From positions 1 to 48,559 of the forward strand of contig JAKBCS010000024.1 in NCBI GenBank assembly GCA_021807595.1: a stretch of 48,559 nt of DNA, given 5' to 3'. Origin of the DNA: Planctomycetota bacterium (lineage in GTDB: Bacteria > Planctomycetota > Planctomycetia > Gemmatales > Gemmataceae). Both the position numbers and the translations under genes were made by a program. Below are positions 33,536-40,547 of the stretch, piece after piece. How positions within the stretch are numbered: the first letter of the stretch is position 1; each line of letters starts with the position of its first letter. The notes beneath the pieces were generated by a model. That model saw nothing but the letters and a program-made list of their open reading frames with translations. It made no database searches and was not told where the DNA came from.

Positions 33536-35365
33536 ATGCGTGGAGTTCTACCGACGGTTCTTGGATTCTCCGTAGCCTGTCTTCCCGCTTTGGGTGGCGA
33601 CGACTGGCCGCAGTTTCGCGGACCCAACGGCTCGGCTACCGTGGCGGACAAGCAATTGCCCGGACAATGGGGTACCGATAAGAACGTCGCTTGGAAGGCC
33701 AAGCTGCCGGGCTACGGCTGGTCGTCTCCCATCGTCTGGAGAGATAAGGTCTTCCTCACCACGGCGTTCTCCGAAAAACAGCGCAAACCTCAAGCCGGCT
33801 TCGGTGGGCCGGGCGAATTTGGCGGAGGGATACCGGGCGGCGGCGCTCCCGGCGGCGGGCGAGGCGGTCCCGGACGTTTCGGCAGACCGCAACCCGGTCA
33901 ACTGGTGCCGACCTTCATGCAGAGCGTCTTGAATCTGACCGACGAACAAAAGAAAAAACTGGACGAACTGCAAAAGGAGGCGGAGAGCAAACTGGCCAAA
34001 CTGCTCACCGACGTGCAGAAGAAACAGCTCAAGGATGCGCGCGAGAATCCTCAAGGCCGGGGTCCGGGCGGTTTTGTTCCTCCGCAACTAGGCCAAATCT
34101 TACAGCCGTCCGAGATCGAAAGCCTCAAGCTCAGTGACGCACAAAAAAAGGACCGCGAGAATCTGCAAAAGACCGTGGATGCCTCACTCGCCAAGATTTT
34201 CAACGACGAGCAGAAAAAGCAGATCAAAGAGATGGCCGATGGGTTTGCACGGGGCGGCTTCGGCGGACGCCAGAAGCCGCCGGACGCGGTGTATAAACTG
34301 GAGTTGTGCTGCCTCGATCGCGCTAGTGGCGAGGTGCTGTGGACGAAAACCGCCTACGAAGGCAAACCGCGCATCCCGACGCAAGCCAGCAACACCTACG
34401 CAACCGAGACCCCACTGACCGACGGCGAGCGAGTTTACGCCTATTTCGGCATGCACGGCATCTATTGCTACGACCTAAAGGGCAACTTATTGTGGAAGAA
34501 AGATCTCGGTTCCTATTCGATGGCCATGGGCTTCGGCACCGGCAGCTCACCGGCATTGGCCGAGGGAAAACTGTTCGTTCAGTGCGACAACGAAGAGAAA
34601 TCGTTCCTCGTCGCCCTCGACGCCTCGACCGGCGACGAGAAATGGCGCGTCAAGAGGACGGAGAAAACCGGCTACAGCACGCCGCTGGTTTGGAAGAACA
34701 AAGTCCGCACCGAAATTGTCTGCATGGGAAGTCCCACAGTGCGCTCCTACGATCCCGCCACGGGGAACCAGCTGTGGGAACTCGGCGGCATGGCGGGACA
34801 GGCCAAGGCGTCGCCGGTGGCCGGTTCTGAGTTGTTGTATGTCGGCACCGGCGGCGGGCCGGGAGGCATGGGCGGTCGCGGAGGACGCGGCGGCGCTCCG
34901 GGAGGATTTGCCGGCAACGGAAATCGTCCCCTGTTCGCCGTCAAGGCCGGCGCGTCCGGCGACATTACCCTAAAAAAGGGGGAAACCTCGAACAAAGGCG
35001 TGGCGTGGTACCAGGCCAAAGCGGGACCGCAGACCGCTTCGCCGCTGTTGTACGAGGGCCGCTTGTACATTCTGGACGAACGAGGTGGATTTCTCAGCTG
35101 CCTCGACGCCACGAACGGCGAGCAAGTGTACAAAGAGCGTCTGACCGGAGCGCGAGGCTTCACCTCGTCGCCTTGGGCCGCCGGGGGCAAAATCTTCTGC
35201 CTCGATGACGCCGGCACAACGTTCATCGTGCAATCCGGTGCGACGTTCCAGATTCTTGGCAAGAACACGTTGGAGGAAATGGCTTGGTCGTCGCCCGCCG
35301 TGGCCAGCCACGCCCTCTTCTTACGCACCGTCGATCACTTGTATTGTATCCAGGAGAAGAAATAG
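33536..35365 (+). CDS. Secreted PQQ-type beta-propeller protein with LTxxQ helical insertion
   Basis: A 609-residue protein. The signal peptide (1-20) is followed at once by the family signature DDWPQFRGPNG. Propeller blades include VAWKAKLPGYGWSSPIVWRD, VLWTKTAYEGK, GNLLWKKDLGSYSMAMGFG, and SPAVASHALFLRTVDHLYC. Blade 1 is interrupted (85-248) by a Gly-rich stretch and two helical pairs with LTDEQ (134), LTDVQ (157), LSDAQ (199) and FNDEQ (222). A second Gly-rich loop lies near 435-460. The true PQQ ligands of dehydrogenases are not evident, so a scaffold role is more likely than catalysis. I chose ATG 33536, with AAAGGAT at 8 nt; ATG 33488 also has a ribosome site. Confidence 0.85.
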   Translation: MRGVLPTVLGFSVACLPALGGDDWPQFRGPNGSATVADKQLPGQWGTDKNVAWKAKLPGYGWSSPIVWRDKVFLTTAFSEKQRKPQAGFGGPGEFGGGIPGGGAPGGGRGGPGRFGRPQPGQLVPTFMQSVLNLTDEQKKKLDELQKEAESKLAKLLTDVQKKQLKDARENPQGRGPGGFVPPQLGQILQPSEIESLKLSDAQKKDRENLQKTVDASLAKIFNDEQKKQIKEMADGFARGGFGGRQKPPDAVYKLELCCLDRASGEVLWTKTAYEGKPRIPTQASNTYATETPLTDGERVYAYFGMHGIYCYDLKGNLLWKKDLGSYSMAMGFGTGSSPALAEGKLFVQCDNEEKSFLVALDASTGDEKWRVKRTEKTGYSTPLVWKNKVRTEIVCMGSPTVRSYDPATGNQLWELGGMAGQAKASPVAGSELLYVGTGGGPGGMGGRGGRGGAPGGFAGNGNRPLFAVKAGASGDITLKKGETSNKGVAWYQAKAGPQTASPLLYEGRLYILDERGGFLSCLDATNGEQVYKERLTGARGFTSSPWAAGGKIFCLDDAGTTFIVQSGATFQILGKNTLEEMAWSSPAVASHALFLRTVDHLYCIQEKK

Positions 35366-35401
35366 ATGGGTCGAAGCGGAGCGAGATCCATCATGCTCTC
35401 T

Positions 35402-35431
35402 CTCGTTCCCACGCTCCGGCGTGGGAACGAG
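35402..35431 (+). terminator. 13-bp perfect hairpin after the PQQ-propeller gene
   Basis: CTCGTTCCCACGC (35402-35414) and GCGTGGGAACGAG (35419-35431) are perfectly complementary, with the tetraloop TCCG. It lies 37 bp after the propeller stop and is followed by an A-rich, not T-rich, stretch on the plus strand. It may be a terminator, an RNA 3'-end stabiliser or a dispersed palindrome, and it separates the propeller gene from the TGA-containing gene. Confidence 0.65.
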
Positions 35432-35565
35432 GAGAAAATATCCCTTACCGCTCGCCGGGTTTTTGAATAAACCTCTCCCCGCCAACGTCCGAATCCCATA
35501 GATCGTATCGGTACGATCTTCCCAAAGAATCTCAGTCTACGGTTTCTAATTGGAGGTTTGTTTTG

Positions 35566-36129
35566 ATGAATGTTCGTTCGATGCTAGGGGCATCCCTGGC
35601 GGCAACGCTGCTCATCGGCGGCGTGCTGGCCGCAGATAGCCTAAAGTCCGGCGTAGCCGTCGGCAAACGGGTCACCCCGTTCAATCCACTCCACGTCACC
35701 GGCAGCGGCAAGGGCGGCAAAGCCTGCTTGGTCTGACGGAACGGTGGTAACCCCGTCGCTGTGATCTTCGCGCGCGAAGTCAACGACGGCTTGACCAGTT
35801 TGGTCAAGAAAATCGACGCCGCTACCGAAAAGAACCGCGATGCCCGCATGGGCAGCTTTGTGGTCTTTTGTAACGACGATGAAGGACTCAAGAAGAAGCT
35901 CGAGACTCTCGCCGACAAAGAAAAGCTCAAACGCACTATCCTCACCATCGACAATCCCGCTGGGCCGGAAGGCTACGACATCGCGAAAGACGCGGATGTC
36001 ACCGTGCTTCTCTACGTCGGGCAAAAAGTCAAGTACAACCATGCCTACAAAAAGGGCGATCTGACGGAGCGCGAAGTCGAGCGCATTCTGTCGGAAGTGC
36101 CCAAGATTTTACCGGAAAAGAAGGACTAG
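35566..36129 (+). CDS. Candidate selenoprotein: secreted protein with C-x-x-U motif encoded by in-frame TGA
   Basis: Reading from ATG 35566 (GGAGG lies 8-9 nt upstream) gives 187 residues with one internal TGA at 35734-35736, codon 57. Residues 1-23 form a clean signal peptide ending VLAAD. The next segment reads SLKSGVAVGKRVTPFNPL, then GKGGKACLV-U57-RNGGNPVAVIFAREV. Cys54 and U57 thus make a C-x-x-U pair, the typical selenocysteine version of a redox C-x-x-C. After it the frame is fully coding, with strands AVIFAREV, GSFVVFCND, KRTILTIDN and VTVLLYV, as in secreted thioredoxin/peroxiredoxin-like proteins. TGA is a normal stop in neighbouring genes, so the code is not reassigned. A SECIS-like hairpin follows, and a T7 intrinsic terminator ends the gene. 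The alternative, a nonsense pseudogene, is less likely because both sides remain intact. Confidence 0.8.
35753..35789 (+). promoter_or_regulatory. SECIS-like RNA hairpin downstream of the in-frame TGA
   Basis: An outer stem CCGTCG/CGACGG (35753-35758 with 35784-35789) leads through a 3x1 internal loop to TGA/TCA pairs (35762-35764 with 35780-35782). A single unpaired T (35765) and a 5-bp stem CTTCG/CGAAG (35766-35770 with 35775-35779) follow, closed by the tetraloop CGCG (35771-35774). The loop begins 34 nt after the TGA, inside the roughly 16-37 nt window described for bacterial SECIS elements. It has a G in its first two positions and a bulged U in the upper stem. A weaker hairpin with a GGTA loop lies closer to the TGA (35735-35757). 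Folded by eye only. Confidence 0.6.
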
Positions 36130-36178
36130 CCAGCGGCGGTTCTCGTCGCGGTAAGACATGAGACTGAGATTCCCATGA

Positions 36179-36212
36179 CGCCGTCCGGCGCGGAGCCGGG
36201 CGGCGTTTTTTT
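36179..36212 (+). terminator. Intrinsic terminator of the candidate selenoprotein gene
   Basis: CGCCGTCCGGC (36179-36189) and GCCGGGCGGCG (36195-36205) pair at 10 of 11 positions, plus a wobble, around the loop GCGGA. Seven T residues (36206-36212) follow directly. This is the clearest rho-independent terminator in the window. It lies 50 bp after the TAG stop and supports that the frame 35566-36129 is expressed as a transcript. Confidence 0.88.
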
Positions 36213-36330
36213 GGGTCGTCGCCCGACGTCTGTACATCCCAAAGCGTCGATCCGACGCGGAGTATTCGCCCTTGTCGATACAACGAGCCGCTTTTTAAGA
36301 CTGTTTCTTAACCGTACAGCGCTACTCCCT

Positions 36331-36455
36331 TCTCCCCCGTACTCAGGGGGAGAGGGGTTGGGGGGTGAGGGGTTTGGGGGAAAAAAGCAGCTTCGACGTC
36401 GTGTTCCGTCGCTCACCCCTCACCCCCGACCCCTCTCCCCTGAGTACAGGGGAGA
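36331..36455. repeat. Large inverted repeat of the CTCCCCTGAGTAC family
   Basis: The left arm (36331-36372), with GTACTCAGGGGGAGAGGGG and GGGGTGAGGGG, is nearly complementary to the right arm (36416-36455), with CCCCTCACCCC, CCCTCTCCCCTGAGTAC and AGGGGAGA. The loop is about 43 nt. Each arm also carries a small dyad of its own. The same core is present at 9523-9586. It fills much of the 462-bp gap between the terminator at 36212 and the MFS transporter gene; I see no supported gene in that gap. The MFS promoter probably lies in 36456-36580. Confidence 0.75.
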
Positions 36456-36591
36456 GGGGGGAAAGTGTCCGCTGCGCTACAGTCGCGCTGTACTGTTAAC
36501 CGCCGCGTAGTTGACATCCAGCGCGCCGGATGATACGAAACACCATCTTCGTATCCGAGTAAACCTGACACGCCTTCGAGGAGTTCCATCG

Positions 36592-38112
36592 ATGAATCCG
36601 CGCCGCCTGTTCACGGCGAGTTGCATTGCCCTCATCACGTCGGCCTTTTCGTTCATGATCCGACAAAACATCACCGACGATCTAGGCCGAGATTTCGGCC
36701 TTTACAAGCAACAAGTCGGCGAGATCTTGGGGGCGGCCTTTTTGGGCATGGCCATCGCCATGGTCGTATTCGCTCCGCTGTGCGACATTCTCGGTATGGG
36801 GCGCGTGCTTGGGTTCGCGTGGCTGAGTCATCTGATCGGCATTCTCGGAACCATCTTCGCGGCGGACATTTCCCAGCAAGAGTTCGTCAAGAATCTGTTC
36901 GGCGGGGACCTCAAAGTCACCAGCTATTGGGTCTTGTTTGCCTCGACGTTTCTCGTCGGTTGCGGCAACGGGTTAGTCGAAATCGCCATCAACCCCTTGG
37001 CTGCCACGCTTTTTCCCACTGAGAAAACGCACTATCTCAACGTCCTGCACGCCTGGTGGCCGGGCGGGCTCATCCTTAGTGGATTGCTGGCGACCTATGC
37101 GGTTACTCCGGAACGACTCGAAGGCGTCGATCTCCACGGTTTCAAATTGTGGCAAATCAAGATGGGGTTGTTGCTCGTGCCGTTGGCCATCTACGGTTTG
37201 ATGTCCGTGGGGCAACAATTCCCCCAGACGGAGCGGGTGCAACACAACGTCTCGACGGGCGCGATGTTCTTGCAAGCGTTGCGGCCCATGTTTCTGCTGT
37301 GGGCTTTCTGCATGTTGCTGACCGCCTCGACGGAGTTGGCCCCCAATCAATGGCAAGAGTCGGTGCTGACGCGCACGGCGCATGTCTCTGGTACGTTGGT
37401 TTTCGTTTACACCAGTGCGTTGATGTTCGTGATGCGCTTCTTCGCCGGACCGTTGGCTCACAAACTGTCGCCGGTCGGTATGCTGACCGGCTCGGCGATT
37501 TTGGCGGGCTTGGGCTTATTTTGGCTGAGCTACGTCAACAATGCGATCATGGCCTTCACAGCCGCGACGATCTTCGGCATCGGCGTCGCCTACTTTTGGC
37601 CGACCATGCTTGGCGTCACCGCCGAACGCTTCCCCAAAGGCGGCGCGCTGGTGTTGGGCCTCATGGGGTCCATCGGCAATCTCGCCATCTCGCAGGCGCT
37701 GCCTCAGATGGGTGCCATCTACGATTCTTACAGCGTGCAAGCGATCCCCAGCGACATGCAAGACTTGAAAGTTCCGGTCGAGGAAGGCAAGTCGGCGGCT
37801 TTAGTCGTTGAGGAGAAGCCGAGTTGGCTGCCCAAAGAGATTACCCAGCACATCTACCCCGCCGGCAGCCGTAAGCTCAATCCCGAAGCAGTCAAGGCGA
37901 TCGAGGGTCGGGCCAAGGAGAACGATCCGCAGGCGGAGAAGCAGAAGAGCGTCATCGAAGACGCGGAGAAAAACGGCGCGGCATGGGCTTTCCGCTGGGT
38001 CGCGGTGTTGCCGTGTCTTCTCGTCGTCGTCTTCGGCCTGATCGCCCTGACCGACCGCCTTCGCGGCGGCTACAAAGCAGTCCACATAACCGACGGCAAA
38101 ACGTCGGTCTGA
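36592..38112 (+). CDS. MFS transporter with hydrophilic insertion before the last helix
   Basis: A 506-residue major facilitator with about 12 hydrophobic segments. Seen are SCIALITSAFSFMI (helix 1), a helix-2/3 region EILGAAFLGMAIAMVVFAPL, YWVLFASTFLVGCGNGLVE, and a second half with FLQALRPMFLLWAFCMLLTA. LVFVYTSALMFVMRFFAGPL and AATIFGIGVAYFWPTMLG follow. The pattern of NGLVEIAINP and YFWPTMLG is closest to the FucP/sugar-type MFS group, but the substrate is not known. Residues 374-463 are a polar, charged insertion (VPVEEGKSAALVVEEKPSW, KAIEGRAKENDPQAEKQK) before the final helix. I chose ATG 36592 because of GAGGAG 8 nt upstream. Confidence 0.85.
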   Translation: MNPRRLFTASCIALITSAFSFMIRQNITDDLGRDFGLYKQQVGEILGAAFLGMAIAMVVFAPLCDILGMGRVLGFAWLSHLIGILGTIFAADISQQEFVKNLFGGDLKVTSYWVLFASTFLVGCGNGLVEIAINPLAATLFPTEKTHYLNVLHAWWPGGLILSGLLATYAVTPERLEGVDLHGFKLWQIKMGLLLVPLAIYGLMSVGQQFPQTERVQHNVSTGAMFLQALRPMFLLWAFCMLLTASTELAPNQWQESVLTRTAHVSGTLVFVYTSALMFVMRFFAGPLAHKLSPVGMLTGSAILAGLGLFWLSYVNNAIMAFTAATIFGIGVAYFWPTMLGVTAERFPKGGALVLGLMGSIGNLAISQALPQMGAIYDSYSVQAIPSDMQDLKVPVEEGKSAALVVEEKPSWLPKEITQHIYPAGSRKLNPEAVKAIEGRAKENDPQAEKQKSVIEDAEKNGAAWAFRWVAVLPCLLVVVFGLIALTDRLRGGYKAVHITDGKTSV

Positions 38113-38131
38113 AAAAGGGCGCATCTCGGGA

Positions 38132-38203
38132 AAAAGTTGAGCCGCGAGTCACAACCGAGCGCACGTTAACGTGCGCTCGGCTGTGACTCGCGGCTCAACT
38201 TTT
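38132..38203. terminator. 72-bp near-perfect palindrome shared by convergent genes
   Basis: Arms 38132-38167 and 38168-38203 are complementary at 35 of 36 positions with no loop sequence; the centre is GCACGTTAACGTGC. The left arm starts AAAAG and the right arm ends CTTTT, so each direction ends in a short T-run, as a bidirectional terminator would. It begins 20 bp after the MFS stop, and its last bases overlap the stop codon of the convergent Ig-like gene. The only mismatch is at 38154 opposite 38181. Confidence 0.85.
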
Positions 38204-39398
38204 ATTTCACCTCGAACGGCACTCGCACGGTCTCTCTCTCCCGTTCTCGCGGCCGGCGTTCGTCGACCTCGAAGGCGCGGCCGATGCTGTTGCCGGCGAG
38301 GTCTTCCAAGCGCGCGTCGGCGACGAGATGATAGCGGCCCGCCTTCCACGGCTTGGACGGGGTGAAACGCCAACAAGTCTCCGCTTTTGTCACCTCGATG
38401 GTTCCCGCCATCGTCTCGCCCCGATCGTTCTCGATCCACAGCAAACGATGCAACAGAGCGTGGTCCAGCGACTTGGGCGAGGTCATCACCAAGGGCGACA
38501 TCGCTTCGGCGGCGGGCGCTTCGAGTTTCCACGACTTCGGATCGGGCTGCGACTCATCGGGCGGCAACACGCGAAAGGTTTTACGATAGCTTTCCTTAAG
38601 CGGATTGCCCTCGGCGTCTTTCCAGGAACGATCGATCGCCAGCGTGTAGCGCTTGCCCGCCTCCAAAATGGGGCCGACATCCTCGCGCGGCTTCAGCCCT
38701 CGCTTCACGCGGCCCGGATCGAGAAACAGCGTGAACCGTTTGCCGTCGCGGTCCCATAACTCTTGCGGCAACTCCAAAAACGCCGTTGCATCCGCCGTTC
38801 CATCCTCGCGCAGCAAGCGAACGTGTTCGTAGGCTTCCCCCACGCTCATCGGCGCAGAGAAATGCAAATAAAACTTCAGCTGATTCTCCGGCAACTCGTC
38901 TTTCGTCGGATAGACGCGCGCGACGATGGTGGGCGCAAGCGGTCTGCGTTTGGGCAGCAGTAAAACTTTTTCCACGACAGACTCGTTGGAATCCGCGTGT
39001 CCGGGTAGCTTTTCCGGACGAAACACGGCGCGATAGGATACGCCGCGCGCCAGAGGATAGCGCGGCTCAAATCGAATCGCATCCTTGCCGACACGATAGA
39101 CGCCGAGCAGCGGCGGTTGCTTCGCTTTGTCGCCGTTGCCTTCGACGTATACGGCGAACAGACTGTGCCATTGTTCTGGCGTCCAATCCAAGCGAGCCAG
39201 CGCCTGCCGTTCTTCCGCCAGCAACCCGGTCACCTCGATAGCTGGCTCCTTGTCGGCGGTCAGTCGTAAGACGGGATTGCACGACCCCGGTTTCGGCTTC
39301 GCTTTTTCATCGGGAGTGCCGCGCGCCGCTTCAAACGAACAACCGCACGCGGCGAGAAGAAGCGAGAGAGCAACCCCACGAGAGCAGAGGATACCCAT
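38202..39398 (-). CDS. Lipoprotein with Ig-like (SbsA-type) domains
   Basis: A 398-residue exported protein. The N-terminus MGILCSRGVALSLLLAACGC has a lipobox-like LLAAC, with an adjacent second Cys. The body resembles SbsA/Big_5 Ig-like modules: ARVYPTKDELPENQLKFYLH followed by FSAPMSVGEAYEHVRL is the typical start of one such module, and a second follows (GTIEVTKAETCWRFTPSKPW, AGRYHLVADARLEDLAGNSI). The final EVDERRPRERERETVRVPFE is a usual closing strand. Function is unknown; such domains decorate surface proteins. Its stop codon lies in the tail of the shared palindrome. Its ribosome site is not strong. Confidence 0.78.
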   Translation of the reverse strand: MGILCSRGVALSLLLAACGCSFEAARGTPDEKAKPKPGSCNPVLRLTADKEPAIEVTGLLAEERQALARLDWTPEQWHSLFAVYVEGNGDKAKQPPLLGVYRVGKDAIRFEPRYPLARGVSYRAVFRPEKLPGHADSNESVVEKVLLLPKRRPLAPTIVARVYPTKDELPENQLKFYLHFSAPMSVGEAYEHVRLLREDGTADATAFLELPQELWDRDGKRFTLFLDPGRVKRGLKPREDVGPILEAGKRYTLAIDRSWKDAEGNPLKESYRKTFRVLPPDESQPDPKSWKLEAPAAEAMSPLVMTSPKSLDHALLHRLLWIENDRGETMAGTIEVTKAETCWRFTPSKPWKAGRYHLVADARLEDLAGNSIGRAFEVDERRPRERERETVRVPFEVK

Positions 39399-39417
39399 GA
39401 TAACACCTCACAGGATA

Positions 39418-39447
39418 GGCGAGCGAAGTAGGCGACCTACGCTCGCC
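39418..39447 (-). terminator. Hairpin downstream of the WD40 gene
   Basis: GGCGAGC (39418-39424) pairs with GCTCGCC (39441-39447), and after a 3-nt bulge GTAGG (39428-39432) pairs with CCTAC (39436-39440) around the loop CGA. On the minus strand it follows the WD40 stop by about 40 bp and precedes the Ig-like lipoprotein gene. It probably ends the second DUF1549/DUF1501 cassette. Confidence 0.55.
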
Positions 39448-39488
39448 CGATGTATTCCCGCTAACTCTCAAAAGTATAGCAAAACCGT

Positions 39489-40547
39489 TCACCCCTTTTT
39501 CGGTTTTGGAGCCGGTTTCGGACTCGGTGCGGGCTTCGGAGGGGTGGGAGCCGGTTCGAGGCTGTAGGTGCGAACGACGCCGTCGAAGAAGGGAATCGCC
39601 AATCGCTTGCCGTCGGGATGAAGGGCGAGATCGCGGGCATTATTGGGGAGTTTCAGACTAAAGAAATCCTGTGCGTTGTCCGGTTTCCAATACCACAACA
39701 TGCCGCCGTTGCCGCCGCCGACGCCGGCCACGAAGCCGGACGGATGCACGACGACGCCCCAAGCCGTGCCCTGAAACGGCGTTTTCGGCTTCAACAATTG
39801 TTTCTGCTTGCCGCTCTGAAAATCGAGCAGCACAATGAGCGGATTGCCGACGCCGGCAAAGGCGTTGCTGACGTTGGTAATGCCGGCGCAGGCCAGCAAC
39901 GATCCGTCCGCGTCGAACGCCATGCCGCGCACGCCGCCGATGTCGGCCAGAAATCCCCCATCGTATTTGTGCAGTATTTTCGCATCCAGTTCGCGCTCGG
40001 CCAGTTGCTCGCGCTCCCGGCTCCAGACCTTGACGTTGCCTTTGAGATCGGCGGAGACGAGGTGCTTGCCGTCCGGGTGGAAAGCAACGTTGTAGACGTG
40101 GCAATCGTGGCCGGGCAGTTCGCGGACGAGCTTGCCGTCGGCGACGGACCACAGCTTGATCAGATGGTCGTTGCCGCACGAAGCCAGCGTGTTCCCATCG
40201 GGGCTGACGGCCAGCGCGCGAACCCAACCGCGGTGCGCGTCGAGGATCCGCGTTGGTTTCGGCATCTCGGCGTCTGCCGGCCAAAACAAGATACGGCCGG
40301 CATAGTCGGCGGAGATCAGTTGCTTGGCCGCGAATGCCAAAGCGCGCACCCAACTTTTGTGGCCTTCCAGCAGCGTTTTCTTACCGCTGTCGAGATGCCA
40401 GCGGACGATGCGGTTGTCCTGCGCTCCGGCGAACACGAACTGTCCAGACGGATCGAAACGGCAGCCGAGCAAGGGGCTGTCGTGCTTGTACTCTTTGAGC
40501 AAATGCGTGTTCGCTGGATCGAGTTTTGGAGCCGGTGTAGCGGTCAT
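39489..40547 (-). CDS. WD40 repeat beta-propeller protein of the second cassette
   Basis: A 352-residue protein of seven or so WD40-like blades: LLGCRFDPSGQFVFAGAQDN with RIVRWHLDSGK, WVRALAFAAKQLISADYAG, WVRALAVSPDGNTLASCGND with LIKLWSVADGK, VYNVAFHPDGKHLVSADLKG with NVKVWSRE, and a last blade DLALHPDGKRLAIPFFDG. The C-terminus is a Pro/Lys tail. No signal peptide is evident, so it may be cytoplasmic or use another export route. The ATG at 40547 overlaps the DUF1501 stop (ATGA), showing translational coupling. The frame is open upstream to 41636 but only as an out-of-frame reading of DUF1501. It replaces the PPC protein found in the first cassette. Confidence 0.9.
   Translation of the reverse strand: MTATPAPKLDPANTHLLKEYKHDSPLLGCRFDPSGQFVFAGAQDNRIVRWHLDSGKKTLLEGHKSWVRALAFAAKQLISADYAGRILFWPADAEMPKPTRILDAHRGWVRALAVSPDGNTLASCGNDHLIKLWSVADGKLVRELPGHDCHVYNVAFHPDGKHLVSADLKGNVKVWSREREQLAERELDAKILHKYDGGFLADIGGVRGMAFDADGSLLACAGITNVSNAFAGVGNPLIVLLDFQSGKQKQLLKPKTPFQGTAWGVVVHPSGFVAGVGGGNGGMLWYWKPDNAQDFFSLKLPNNARDLALHPDGKRLAIPFFDGVVRTYSLEPAPTPPKPAPSPKPAPKPKKG

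Noticed and set aside
35734-35736. TGA read as Trp (genetic code change) or as a simple nonsense mutation
   Set aside because: TGA ends several intact genes here (for example at 12711, 31060 and 38112), so it is not reassigned. A nonsense pseudogene is disfavoured by intact coding on both sides, the C-x-x-U position and the following hairpin, though it cannot be fully excluded.
35761-36129. A complete short gene starting at GTG 35761
   Set aside because: That start would remove the signal peptide and Cys54, has no ribosome site, and lies inside an in-frame coding stretch that begins at a well-supported ATG.
36175-36510. Possible gene over the large inverted repeat
   Set aside because: The frame is created by the terminator and palindrome sequence; its product is Gly/Pro repeats from GC-rich arms.
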